From positions 1 through 34,113 of the forward strand of contig DCHQ01000041.1 in the NCBI GenBank assembly GCA_002314855.1: a DNA stretch of 34,113 nucleotides, in the 5' to 3' direction. The translations under genes were made by a program, and so were the position numbers. The stretch's first letter is position 1, and each line of letters begins with the position of its first letter. The DNA comes from Lachnospiraceae bacterium UBA1748 (lineage in GTDB: Bacteria; Bacillota; Clostridia; Lachnospirales; Lachnospiraceae). The notes beneath the pieces are model-generated. The model did no database searches, had not been told where the DNA came from, and saw only the letters and a list, made by a program, of their open reading frames with translations. Positions 15,652 to 23,091 of the stretch are shown here, one piece after another.

Positions 15652-16242
15652 ATGCATAGGATTTATTATGAAAATATAACTCCATACCTTGATAAGTCAT
15701 ATTTTGATGAGTGCATGAAACTTGTGACGGAAAAAAGACGAGAGAAGGTGCAGGCTCTTGGAGATATCAGTAGCAGGGCAAGAAGTCTTGCAGCTGGTAT
15801 GTCACTAGTAAAAGCGACCAGGGAACTTGGTATAGAGCAGGAGCTTGAGTTTATTACGATAGGAACTCATGGAAAACCAGATTTTAGGGATGGATGTGGT
15901 TGGCACTATAACCTGTCTCATTCAGGTGATTATGTGATGCTGGCTGTTGCTGACAAACCAGTTGGTGTTGATATTCAGCAGATAAAACCATTAGCCAGGG
16001 ATATCGCAGGTCGTTTTTATTCACGTGATGAAATAGAATACTTAAAAAGTATAAGTAGTGATAATAGCTCGAAGGAATATTTGGAGGCATTTTATCGTAT
16101 ATGGTGTCTTAAGGAGAGCTATGTGAAGTGTTCTGGTGAGGGGCTGGGACATGGACTTGATAGTTTTTCTGTAATAGAAAGACTAGATGACAGTGAGATT
16201 ATTATGGATGGAAGATACGCATCGGCTATATGTATCTTCTAG
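15652..16242 (+). CDS. 4'-phosphopantetheinyl transferase, Sfp-type
   Basis: This 196-residue enzyme moves phosphopantetheine from CoA onto a Ser of carrier proteins (ACP, PCP or PKS domains). Sfp-family landmarks appear in order: EKRREKVQALG (27-37), GKPDF (74-78), YNLSHSGDYV (86-95), GVDIQ (105-109) and WCLKES (151-156). The usual metal motif GVDIE has Gln109 in place of Glu. Asp107 and Glu155 remain, and Gln or another residue occurs at metal-adjacent positions in some active relatives, so activity is likely. It is slightly shorter than Sfp (224). The ATG lacks a strong ribosome site. A TATAAT at 15618-15623 might be a -10 but has no -35. No NRPS or PKS gene is in view; its substrate may be the fatty-acid ACP. 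Confidence 0.9.
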   Translation: MHRIYYENITPYLDKSYFDECMKLVTEKRREKVQALGDISSRARSLAAGMSLVKATRELGIEQELEFITIGTHGKPDFRDGCGWHYNLSHSGDYVMLAVADKPVGVDIQQIKPLARDIAGRFYSRDEIEYLKSISSDNSSKEYLEAFYRIWCLKESYVKCSGEGLGHGLDSFSVIERLDDSEIIMDGRYASAICIF

Positions 16243-16271
16243 TGTAGATATAAAGTTATAGGAAAGAATTT

Positions 16272-17621
16272 ATGGCTAAGCTTGATATAGATGTTAATAG
16301 AAGGAAAGAGCCTAAAAGACCAGAAGGACTTGGTAACAACAGGCCTAACCTTGATTATGATGCTGACAGAGAACGCAGGTTTAGAATGCGTATGCAGTCA
16401 GGTCCTGGTAGTAATAGGCAGGAGGCGTATGATGATGCTCCAAGGCCTAAGCATAAGAAGAATGGAGCTAAGAAGAATAAACCAAAGCAGAGCTTTTTTG
16501 AAAAATACGGCTCAATGTTTATGGTGGATGATGATGGTGATGATTCCATTCGCTCAGACTACTCAGGAAGCGGTGTGGATAGAAGACTTATATTTATTGT
16601 GGTAGGAATAATCGTTATTCTTGGCTTAATAATGTTTGTTGGCGGAAGAATATCGAGTGCCAGAAAAGAAAAGCTGGCAGCTGCTGAAAGGGAGAGACAG
16701 GAGGCTGAGTATCAGGCATGGCTTCAGTCGGCCAGTGCCAATGCTATAGCAGAGCCTTCGCCAGCCCCTAAGCCAGAAAATCCTAAGGCTGCTGAGTATG
16801 GTTTGTTTACAGGGTATGAGCTGGATTACTCAAGTGCAGTAGCCATTAATAATCCAGAATTTGTTAGTCAGTACGGTATTATTATTGATGCCAAGACTGG
16901 TAGAGTTATTGCTGAGAAAAATGGTCAGACAGTGGTTTCTCCTGCTTCTATGACCAAGATGATGACTCTTTTGGTAGCAGTAGAGAACATTCCAGAGAGT
17001 AAGCTTGATGATAAGGTAACAGTTACAAGAGAAGATACGGATTATGCTTACGTTAACGACCTTAGTAGTGCAGGCTATGATGCTGATGAGGTTACAACAG
17101 TAAGAGATCTTATGTATGGAACCATACTTCCAAGTGGTGGTGAGGCATCGCATGCATTAGCAGTATATGTTGCTGGTTCTGAGGAAGCGTTCGTAGAGCT
17201 TATGAATAAGAAGGCAGCAGAGCTTGGACTTGCTAATACTCATTTTACCAATGTTTCAGGTTTCTATAATGAGAATCATCATAGTACTGTTGGCGAGGTC
17301 GCAATTATACTTAAGGCTTGTATGGAAAATGATTTATGTAGAACTGTAATGTCAGCTCATACATATACAACTACGCCGTCCGAGCAGCACGAAGAAGGTC
17401 TTGAGATATCCAACTGGTTCCTGCGTCGTATTGAGGACAAGTACACTGATGGCCTTGTATACGCTGCTAAGACAGGATTCGTATATGATTCTGGTAACTG
17501 TTCAGCCAGTCTTAATCAGATGCCAAGTGGCAATCAGTATATCTGTGTTACAGTTAATGCAACAAGTGCATGGGCATGTATTTTTGATCATGTAAGACTT
17601 TATACAGAGTATGCTAAGTAA
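16272..17621 (+). CDS. D-alanyl-D-alanine carboxypeptidase (S11, DacA-like), N-terminally anchored
   Basis: This 449-residue S11 penicillin-binding protein trims the terminal D-Ala of peptidoglycan pentapeptides outside the membrane. The SxxK motif is S226-M-T-K229 and the KTG motif is K400-T-G402. The second motif reads S288-G-G290 instead of the usual SGN. The architecture is odd: about 105 charged cytoplasmic residues (many Arg/Lys, then an acidic patch VDDDGDD), one membrane helix at 106-124, a Glu/Ala-rich stalk with a Pro segment, then the catalytic domain. Typical DacA has a cleaved signal and a C-terminal amphipathic anchor. The long inner tail could bind cytoplasmic or division proteins. 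AGGAAAG precedes the ATG, which lies 29 bases after the transferase gene. Confidence 0.9.
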   Translation: MAKLDIDVNRRKEPKRPEGLGNNRPNLDYDADRERRFRMRMQSGPGSNRQEAYDDAPRPKHKKNGAKKNKPKQSFFEKYGSMFMVDDDGDDSIRSDYSGSGVDRRLIFIVVGIIVILGLIMFVGGRISSARKEKLAAAERERQEAEYQAWLQSASANAIAEPSPAPKPENPKAAEYGLFTGYELDYSSAVAINNPEFVSQYGIIIDAKTGRVIAEKNGQTVVSPASMTKMMTLLVAVENIPESKLDDKVTVTREDTDYAYVNDLSSAGYDADEVTTVRDLMYGTILPSGGEASHALAVYVAGSEEAFVELMNKKAAELGLANTHFTNVSGFYNENHHSTVGEVAIILKACMENDLCRTVMSAHTYTTTPSEQHEEGLEISNWFLRRIEDKYTDGLVYAAKTGFVYDSGNCSASLNQMPSGNQYICVTVNATSAWACIFDHVRLYTEYAK

Positions 17622-17641
17622 GGCTTAGGGCCTAGCGTTAA

Positions 17642-17670
17642 TTGATTACTAGTGGTCTTTGTGGTAAAAT
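17642..17670 (+). promoter_or_regulatory. Promoter of iorAB
   Basis: TTGATT (17642-17647) and TAAAAT (17665-17670), preceded by TGG, are separated by 17 bases, a strong extended -10 promoter. The leader to iorA is about 45 bases. Confidence 0.7.
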
Positions 17671-17722
17671 ATTTTGGGGTTTTTGATAATTAACACCACC
17701 AATCTGAAAGGATAAATGTTTT

Positions 17723-19462
17723 ATGGGAGAAAAGAAAATAATGCTTGGTAATGAGGCCATTGCACGTGGCGCTTACGAAGCAGGAGTTAAGGTATCAAGT
17801 GCATATCCTGGAACTCCAAGTACAGAAATTAGTGAGAATATCGTTAATTATGACGGAATTTACGCCGAGTGGTCACCTAATGAGAAGGTAGCTATGGAAG
17901 TAGCAATAGGTGCATCAATGGCAGGTGTTAGAGCATTATGCTCTATGAAGATGGTTGGTGTTAACGTAGCATCAGATCCTCTTTATACTATTTCATATTC
18001 AGGTGTTAATGGTGGATTGGTACTCGTTGCAGCCGATGATCCAGGTCTTTATTCATCACAAAATGAGCAGGATTCAAGATGTGTGGCAAGAGTAGCTCAG
18101 GTTCCAGTTCTTGAGCCTTCTGATTCGGGAGAAGCCAAGGAATTTACTAAGCTCGCATTTGAGCTTTCTGAGAAGTATGATTGTCCTATTATGCTTCGTA
18201 CAACAACAAGACTTGCTCACTCACAGGGCGTGGTTGAGCTTGAAGATAGAATGGACGTGGCTGACAAGGAATATACTCGTGATATTGCTAAGTATGTTAT
18301 GATGCCAGCTAATGCCAAGAAGCGTCATGTCGTAGTTGAGAAGAGACTTAAGGATATGGCAGAGGATGCTTGCAGCATGCCTATTAATAAGGTGGAGTAC
18401 AATGATAAGAAGATAGGTGTTATTACATCAGGTATCCCTTATCTTTATGTTAAGGAGGCTGTGCCAACAGCATCAGTGCTTAAGCTAGGTCTAGTACATC
18501 CACTTCCAAAGAAGCTTATTGAGGAGTTCGTAGCTAATGTTGATGAGCTTTATATTATAGAAGAACTTGAGCCTCTTATCGAGGAGCAGGTTAAGAGCTG
18601 GGGTATTAAGTGCCATGGCAAGGATATACTTACAGTTCAGGGTGAATATAGTGCTAACATGCTTAGAAAAGCTATTCTTGGCATGGAAGTTAAGACTGAT
18701 GAGCCAGCAGATGTACCTGCAAGACCTCCTATTCTTTGTCCAGGATGTCCACACAGAAGTACATTCAGCGTATTAAATGAACTTAAGATTCATGGTGCTG
18801 GTGATATTGGTTGTTACACACTTGGAGCTCTTGCTCCACTTAGCGCCATTGATACCACAGTATGTATGGGATCAAGTATCTCAACACTTCATGGTATGGA
18901 GAAGGCTAAGGGCAAGGATTATATTAAGAATTGGGTAGCAGTAATTGGTGATTCGACATTCCTTCATACAGGTGTTAACAGCCTTATGAATATGGTTTAC
19001 AACAAGTCAACAGGTACTGTTATTATTGTAGATAACTCAACAACAGGTATGACAGGTCACCAGGATCATGCAGCTACAGGAAAGACACTTAGCGGCGAGG
19101 CAACATATCAGATTGACTTAGTAGAGCTTTGTAAGGCACTTGGTGTTAAGAGAGTCAGTGTAGTTAATGCATTTGATACAGAAAAGCTTAAGGCTACTAT
19201 TAAGGAAGAAGTTAATACTGAAGAAGTATCTGTTATTATTTCTCAGGCCCCATGCGCATTACTTAAGAGCAATGTCTCTCATAAGAAGTGCAAGGCAGTG
19301 CCAGATAAGTGTAAGAAGTGTGGAATGTGTCTCAAGATGGGATGCCCTGCAATAACTAAAAAGGAAGATGGTACTATCTCTATTGATGATACTATGTGTA
19401 ACGGTTGTGGATTATGCTCTCAGAAGTGTAAGTTCGAAGCAATTGAAAGTTACGATATTTAA
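17723..19462 (+). CDS. iorA: Indolepyruvate:ferredoxin oxidoreductase, alpha subunit
   Basis: This is the 579-residue large subunit of the TPP-dependent enzyme that decarboxylates aromatic 2-oxo acids (from Trp, Phe, Tyr) to aryl-acetyl-CoA, reducing ferredoxin. The N-terminal pyrimidine-binding part (SSAYPGTPSTEISE near 24) is followed by the TPP-binding part (PGCPHRSTF, GDIGCYTLG, IGDSTFLHTG; about 340-420). The C-terminal ferredoxin-like domain carries two Cys sets, CKKCGMCLKMGCP and CNGCGLCSQKCK, for two [4Fe-4S] clusters. The length matches archaeal and clostridial IorA. iorB follows after 18 bases with its own GGAGG. The pair probably supports amino-acid fermentation or reductive synthesis of aromatic amino acids from arylacetates. 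Confidence 0.96.
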   Translation: MGEKKIMLGNEAIARGAYEAGVKVSSAYPGTPSTEISENIVNYDGIYAEWSPNEKVAMEVAIGASMAGVRALCSMKMVGVNVASDPLYTISYSGVNGGLVLVAADDPGLYSSQNEQDSRCVARVAQVPVLEPSDSGEAKEFTKLAFELSEKYDCPIMLRTTTRLAHSQGVVELEDRMDVADKEYTRDIAKYVMMPANAKKRHVVVEKRLKDMAEDACSMPINKVEYNDKKIGVITSGIPYLYVKEAVPTASVLKLGLVHPLPKKLIEEFVANVDELYIIEELEPLIEEQVKSWGIKCHGKDILTVQGEYSANMLRKAILGMEVKTDEPADVPARPPILCPGCPHRSTFSVLNELKIHGAGDIGCYTLGALAPLSAIDTTVCMGSSISTLHGMEKAKGKDYIKNWVAVIGDSTFLHTGVNSLMNMVYNKSTGTVIIVDNSTTGMTGHQDHAATGKTLSGEATYQIDLVELCKALGVKRVSVVNAFDTEKLKATIKEEVNTEEVSVIISQAPCALLKSNVSHKKCKAVPDKCKKCGMCLKMGCPAITKKEDGTISIDDTMCNGCGLCSQKCKFEAIESYDI

Positions 19463-19480
19463 TTCGGAGGATATAGAGAT

Positions 19481-20050
19481 ATGGAAACAAAGAGTATTAT
19501 GATAGTTGGTGTAGGAGGTCAGGGTACACTTCTCACCAGTAGAATATTAGGTGGTATTATTACTTCAGCAGGCTATGATGTTAAGCTTTCAGAAGTTCAT
19601 GGTATGGCTCAGCGTGGTGGTTCAGTAGTTACTTTTGTTCGTTATGGTGACAAGGTATATGAGCCAATAGTAGAAGAGGGATGCGCTGATGTACTCATCG
19701 CTTTTGAGAGACTTGAAGCACTTAGATATGCTCATTTCCTTAAAGAGGATGGTGTACTTATCGTTAACGATCAGCGTATTGATCCAATGCCAGTAGTTAC
19801 AGGTGTTGCCAAGTATCCAGAGAATATTCTTGAGGGACTTAGAAGCAAGCATAAGGTTGTATCTTGCGATGCAATGGCCGAAGCCAAGAAGATTGGCAAT
19901 TCTAAGGTGTTCAATACTATTATTGTAGGTGTAGCAGCCAAGCATATGAACTTTGAGCATGATGAGTGGATTAAGGTTATTGAGAAAACAGTTCCAGCCA
20001 AGACTGTAGAAATTAATAAGCAGGCATTTGAAGTTGGCTATAACATGTAA
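19481..20050 (+). CDS. iorB: Indolepyruvate:ferredoxin oxidoreductase, beta subunit
   Basis: This is the 189-residue small subunit, partner of IorA. It belongs to the pyruvate-ferredoxin oxidoreductase gamma-type fold, with the N-terminal GVGGQGTLLTSRILGG loop (residues 10-25) and EVHGMAQRGGSVVTFVRYG (37-55), both hallmarks of the family. The length is typical (about 190-200). A GGAGG site precedes the ATG, which lies 18 bases after the iorA stop, so the two are translated from one message. Confidence 0.95.
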   Translation: METKSIMIVGVGGQGTLLTSRILGGIITSAGYDVKLSEVHGMAQRGGSVVTFVRYGDKVYEPIVEEGCADVLIAFERLEALRYAHFLKEDGVLIVNDQRIDPMPVVTGVAKYPENILEGLRSKHKVVSCDAMAEAKKIGNSKVFNTIIVGVAAKHMNFEHDEWIKVIEKTVPAKTVEINKQAFEVGYNM

Positions 20051-20100
20051 TTGTTATATGCGAATATATTAAAAATTCCGTATTAAGAGGCAGGAAACAT

Positions 20101-20415
20101 ATGAGAATTGAAAATGAAATGACTAAGGTAAAGGTCAACAATGAAATTGATCTTTGTGAAGTATCAAGTGAAAAGGTTAGAAGAAAGATTGAAGCAGCGC
20201 TTCAGTATGCCAGAGTATCATACTTTTTAAGATGGCAGGAACCAGGATTTTTCGCCAAGCATTTTCTTCATGAACGTACAAGACTTATTTTCTGTGTTAA
20301 TGCGGCTCAGTTCGATGATGCACTTATGATTTTCGATGAACTGAATCTTTCCGAGAAGGAAGTTAAGATTCTTGGTAATAAGTCGAAGAACAGATATTAT
20401 TACGACAATAAATAA
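20101..20415 (+). CDS. Small conserved-looking protein of unknown function
   Basis: This 104-residue soluble protein has a good ribosome site (AGGCAGGAAAC) and host-like codons (Lys mostly AAG). I do not recognise the family. The middle is aromatic and basic (YFLRWQEPGFFAKHFLHERT, about 41-60) and the C-terminus is charged (SEKEVKILGNKSKNRYY). There is no membrane segment, Cys motif or DNA-binding helix I can name. It follows iorB by 50 bases and precedes a terminator, so it probably sits at the end of the iorAB transcript. A functional link to IorAB is only inference. Confidence 0.7.
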   Translation: MRIENEMTKVKVNNEIDLCEVSSEKVRRKIEAALQYARVSYFLRWQEPGFFAKHFLHERTRLIFCVNAAQFDDALMIFDELNLSEKEVKILGNKSKNRYYYDNK

Positions 20416-20430
20416 TAAATAAAAAGCAAA

Positions 20431-20465
20431 AGAGACTTCATTAATAAAATGAAGCCTCTTTTTTT
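20431..20465. terminator. Bidirectional terminator between the iorAB unit and degV
   Basis: AGAG-A-CTTCATT pairs with AATGAAG-C-CTCT (one mismatch) around AATAA. Seven T follow on the + strand. Reading the minus strand, the hairpin is followed by TTTTGCTTTTT, so it can stop both converging transcripts. Confidence 0.88.
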
Positions 20466-20496
20466 ATGGTTGATTATGGTATAGGTATATTAATGA

Positions 20497-21375
20497 TCAA
20501 TATCTTTCCTTGCCATAGAAGAATATGGCAATGGTGCCTGGACCTACATGAGCTCCAGTACATAGATCGTAGTATATTTCGTATACATCCTTGACCTTGC
20601 AGCGCTCCTTAAGCTGGGCTGTTACATAAGCCGCTTCCTCTGGAACATCACAGTGAGCAAGACCAATTATCTGATTCTCAGCATCTGTAATATTGTTTTC
20701 TACGTAGCCAATAAGTGTTTCGATAGAACGGTTTCTTGTTCTTACCTTTTCCTGAACAACTATCTTACCTTCAGTATTACCTCTAAGAATAGGCTTGATA
20801 TTAAGAAGGTTACCAATAGCTGCCTCAGCACCTGAGATTCGACCACCTTTTTTGAGATATTTAAGGTCACCAACTATGAAGTACTGATTCATATATTTGA
20901 TGTTGTCGTATATTATTTGAACAGCTTCATCGATATTCTTTCCTTCGTCGCGAAGCATAGCAAGCTTGATTGCCATAAGACCTTCACCAAGTGAAGCAGC
21001 GAGAGTATCGATAGCATATATTTTTCTGTCAGGGAATTCTTCCTGAAGTTCTTCTACGGCAAGCTTGGCAGAACCTGCGGAACCTGATATACCACTGGAC
21101 ATTACTACTAATGCAACATCAGATCCTTTTTCGAGCATTGGTCTTAAGAAATCAATGAAATCAGATGAATTAATCAGTGATGTTTTTACTTCTGCGCCAG
21201 CGCGAACCTTATCATAGTATTCTTTGCAGGAAGCCACATAATCGCGTTCCTTGTCATAGCATAAAAATTCTTCACCATCAATGGTGCAATGGTATGAAAT
21301 AACTGGTATCTGGTACTTATCAAGTACTTCATTAGGAATATTTCCAGCTGAATCTACAGCAACAATAAAGCTCAT
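20497..21375 (-). CDS. DegV family fatty-acid-binding protein (FakB-like)
   Basis: This 292-residue protein of the DegV fold binds a fatty acid in a buried pocket. In Firmicutes such proteins (FakB) present the acyl chain to the kinase FakA. The N-terminal VDSAGNIPNEVLDKYQIPV segment and MSSGISGSAGSAKLA (about 92-106) fit the family's ligand-head loops. Near the C-terminus GAHVGPGTIAIFFYG is the usual closing motif. AAAGGA precedes the ATG. It is alone on the minus strand, with a candidate promoter/operator upstream and a shared terminator downstream. No fakA gene is in view, so its kinase partner, if any, lies elsewhere. Confidence 0.92.
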   Translation of the reverse strand: MSFIVAVDSAGNIPNEVLDKYQIPVISYHCTIDGEEFLCYDKERDYVASCKEYYDKVRAGAEVKTSLINSSDFIDFLRPMLEKGSDVALVVMSSGISGSAGSAKLAVEELQEEFPDRKIYAIDTLAASLGEGLMAIKLAMLRDEGKNIDEAVQIIYDNIKYMNQYFIVGDLKYLKKGGRISGAEAAIGNLLNIKPILRGNTEGKIVVQEKVRTRNRSIETLIGYVENNITDAENQIIGLAHCDVPEEAAYVTAQLKERCKVKDVYEIYYDLCTGAHVGPGTIAIFFYGKERY

Positions 21376-21408
21376 AACAATCCTTTCAACACGTTAAAAA
21401 CACAACAC

Positions 21409-21425
21409 GTAGTATTAAATACTAC
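21409..21425. promoter_or_regulatory. Palindrome GTAGTAT-TAA-ATACTAC, probable operator
   Basis: This perfect 7+3+7 inverted repeat overlaps the likely -10 of degV, 34 bases before its start codon. TAGTA...TACTA recalls lipid-regulator (FapR-type) half-sites, which would suit a fatty-acid-binding protein; that link is inference. Confidence 0.5.
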
Positions 21426-21445
21426 ATCATGTAAATTTTATGCAA
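21416..21445 (-). promoter_or_regulatory. Candidate promoter of degV
   Basis: On the minus strand TTGCAT (21445-21440) and TATTTA (21421-21416) are 18 bases apart. The -10 lies inside a palindrome (21409-21425). The hexamers are only moderate. Confidence 0.4.
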
Positions 21446-21477
21446 AAAAAGCGATTATGTCAAGTGCCATAGTTTTA

Positions 21478-21506
21478 TTGACACAAAATAGTACATTTGC
21501 TATTAT
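21478..21506 (+). promoter_or_regulatory. Promoter of the tRNA-Thr gene
   Basis: The consensus TTGACA (21478-21483), a 17-base spacer and TATTAT (21501-21506) lie 34 bases before the tRNA. Confidence 0.8.
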
Positions 21507-21540
21507 ATCTAATGGTCATATCCACAGTATATGGCTTGAT

Positions 21541-21613
21541 GCTGCTATAGCTCAGTTGGTAGAGCGTCGCATTGGTAATGCGGAGGTCACGGGTTCAATT
21601 CCCGTTAGTAGCT
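21541..21613 (+). tRNA. tRNA-Thr (anticodon GGU)
   Basis: A full cloverleaf can be drawn. The acceptor GCTGCTA/TAGTAGC has one G-U pair, the D stem is GCTC/GAGC and the anticodon stem is TCGCA/TGCGG. The loop TTGGTAA gives anticodon GGT, and the T arm is ACGGG-TTCAATT-CCCGT. Discriminator base T is at 21613, and CCA is not encoded. It reads ACC and ACU threonine codons. The gene stands alone with its own promoter and terminator. Confidence 0.95.
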
Positions 21614-21624
21614 TGAAGATTGAT

Positions 21625-21680
21625 AAACCAGGGGATACAGGAAAGAGTTACTCGAATCTTTGTATTTACTGGTTTTTTTT
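21625..21680 (+). terminator. Terminator after tRNA-Thr, abutting the next ribosome site
   Basis: AAACCAG (21625-21631) pairs with CTGGTTT (21669-21675). Inner ATAC/GTAT and AAAGA/TCTTT pairs extend the hairpin, and a run of eight T (21673-21680) follows. AAGGAG of the next gene begins at 21681. Confidence 0.75.
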
Positions 21681-21691
21681 AAGGAGTAATA

Positions 21692-22075
21692 ATGGGTGAT
21701 TCTGTTTTAACGCTGGATGGCTATGAGATAGCTCCAGTGTTTGATGAGAGTATTTTTGAAAATATAGGATTTGCAAAAACTGAAATGGGAGGTAGTACTT
21801 CCTTTATTTCTGATCGTCCGCTTAAGCTTGGAGATGAGCTTTTCAATGTACTGATTGTACAGCGTGGAGGCAAGGTTTCTTCTATAGAACTTCGCTTTAC
21901 AGTGGGTAAGTGCGAGTATTCTATTTATAGTGAGTTCCTTAGAAAACTGCTTGGAGAACCAACTTCTTCAGGTGGTATGGTTGAAGTTGACAAGTACGAA
22001 TATGACTGGGGCAGAATCGTAGGTGTCAATGAATTTAGAATGCATGATGGTAACATCAGAATTCGATATAACTAA
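21692..22075 (+). CDS. Small protein of unknown function
   Basis: This 127-residue soluble protein has a strong AAGGAG site 5 bases before the ATG. I do not recognise the family. It looks beta-rich, with a motif-like GGSTSFISDRPLKLGDEL (about 33-50) and a C-terminal YDWGRIVGVNEF. There is no signal, membrane segment or metal site. It starts directly after the tRNA terminator, and no promoter is evident between, so expression may depend on read-through. It is followed after 45 bases by the envelope operon and may be its first gene. Confidence 0.7.
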   Translation: MGDSVLTLDGYEIAPVFDESIFENIGFAKTEMGGSTSFISDRPLKLGDELFNVLIVQRGGKVSSIELRFTVGKCEYSIYSEFLRKLLGEPTSSGGMVEVDKYEYDWGRIVGVNEFRMHDGNIRIRYN

Positions 22076-22120
22076 TTTCTAATTACGTTACTCCGTTTAT
22101 TATTATTAAGGAGCGCTATT

Positions 22121-23077
22121 ATGTGTAGCCGAGGATCTATTAAAACTGTCGCAGGTTTATTTCTTCTTATGTCTTTACTTCCAGGATGCGGCAACAATTC
22201 CAATAATATATCAATATCTTCTAATGCAGTATCCATTAATAATGCGAGCATAGAATCTAACATAGAAGCTTCTATTAGTGATAATGAAGTGACTGATGAA
22301 GCTGGTGATAATACCGCTATTAGCGACAGCTCTTCTTTAAATGCTGTAAGTGATGCTGTAGATATTAAGAATGCGAAGCCAGGAGATATTATTGTACTTG
22401 GTGAATACGAGCAGGATGGCGACCAGGGGAAGGATCCAATAGAGTGGATTGTTCTTGATGAATACGAAGATACAATACTTGTATTATCAAGATATATAAT
22501 AGAAAAGAAAGCATTCAATGATACGGATACTGCAGTGTACTGGTCACAGAGTACGCTTAGAACCTGGCTTAATGAAGACTTTATTAATGAAGCTTTTAGC
22601 GATAGTGAGAAGGAATTAATTGTAACTTCTACTCTTAATAATCCAGGCTCATCACAGTATTTTGCCGAGTTTGGTAAAAGCGGTGGAACAGCTACTGGAA
22701 ATAATACTGCTGACAGAGTATTTTTACTTAGCTTTGATGATGTGCTTAAGTATTATGATCCAGTCAAGGTAGAAAAGTATTATGTATATGCATCTCCAGA
22801 ACTGATTTGTCAGGCCACTCCTGCATCAGGCATAGAAAACGTGAGCATGGATGAGCTTGAGTACAGAATGTTTTATGAAGAAGAGGGCTGGCCAGAGGAG
22901 TGTCTTAATGAAAGTGGCGCAGGTTGGTTCTTAAGATCTCACGGTATCAACGGCGATGATGTTATGAGCGTTGGATATGATGGTGGCGTAAGAGGCTATT
23001 ATTTCCAGATAGGGGCTGATTTTGAAAATGTTACCTTTGAGGGTGGCGTCAGACCAGCTATGTGGATTTATAAATAA
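22121..23077 (+). CDS. Lipoprotein with DUF6273-type domain
   Basis: This is a 318-residue lipoprotein: a short signal ending LLPGC (Cys23), then an Asn/Ser/Ile-rich linker (about 25-85). The following domain fits the DUF6273 pattern common in Lachnospiraceae surface proteins. It has PGDIIVLGEYEQDGDQGKDP and IEWIVLDEYEDTILVLSRY, then YWSQSTLRTWLNEDFINEAF, RVFLLSFDDVLKYY and a C-terminal GWFLRS...VRPAMWIYK. The fold is thought to be carbohydrate-lectin- or FGE-like, but no activity is established to my knowledge. AAGGAG precedes the ATG. It is the first of six closely spaced + strand envelope genes, with 14 bases to the next. Confidence 0.82.
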   Translation: MCSRGSIKTVAGLFLLMSLLPGCGNNSNNISISSNAVSINNASIESNIEASISDNEVTDEAGDNTAISDSSSLNAVSDAVDIKNAKPGDIIVLGEYEQDGDQGKDPIEWIVLDEYEDTILVLSRYIIEKKAFNDTDTAVYWSQSTLRTWLNEDFINEAFSDSEKELIVTSTLNNPGSSQYFAEFGKSGGTATGNNTADRVFLLSFDDVLKYYDPVKVEKYYVYASPELICQATPASGIENVSMDELEYRMFYEEEGWPEECLNESGAGWFLRSHGINGDDVMSVGYDGGVRGYYFQIGADFENVTFEGGVRPAMWIYK

Positions 23078-23091
23078 GAAAAGAGTTGTTA

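Noticed and set aside
10620..17640. Shared CTAGCGT(T)AA-like words before two TTGATT promoters (10622 and 17631)
   Set aside because: The match is short, spacing to the promoters differs, and chance is the simplest explanation.
21457..21699. 80-residue ORF spanning the tRNA-Thr gene
   Set aside because: It is only an open frame across a promoter, tRNA and terminator; no ribosome site supports it.
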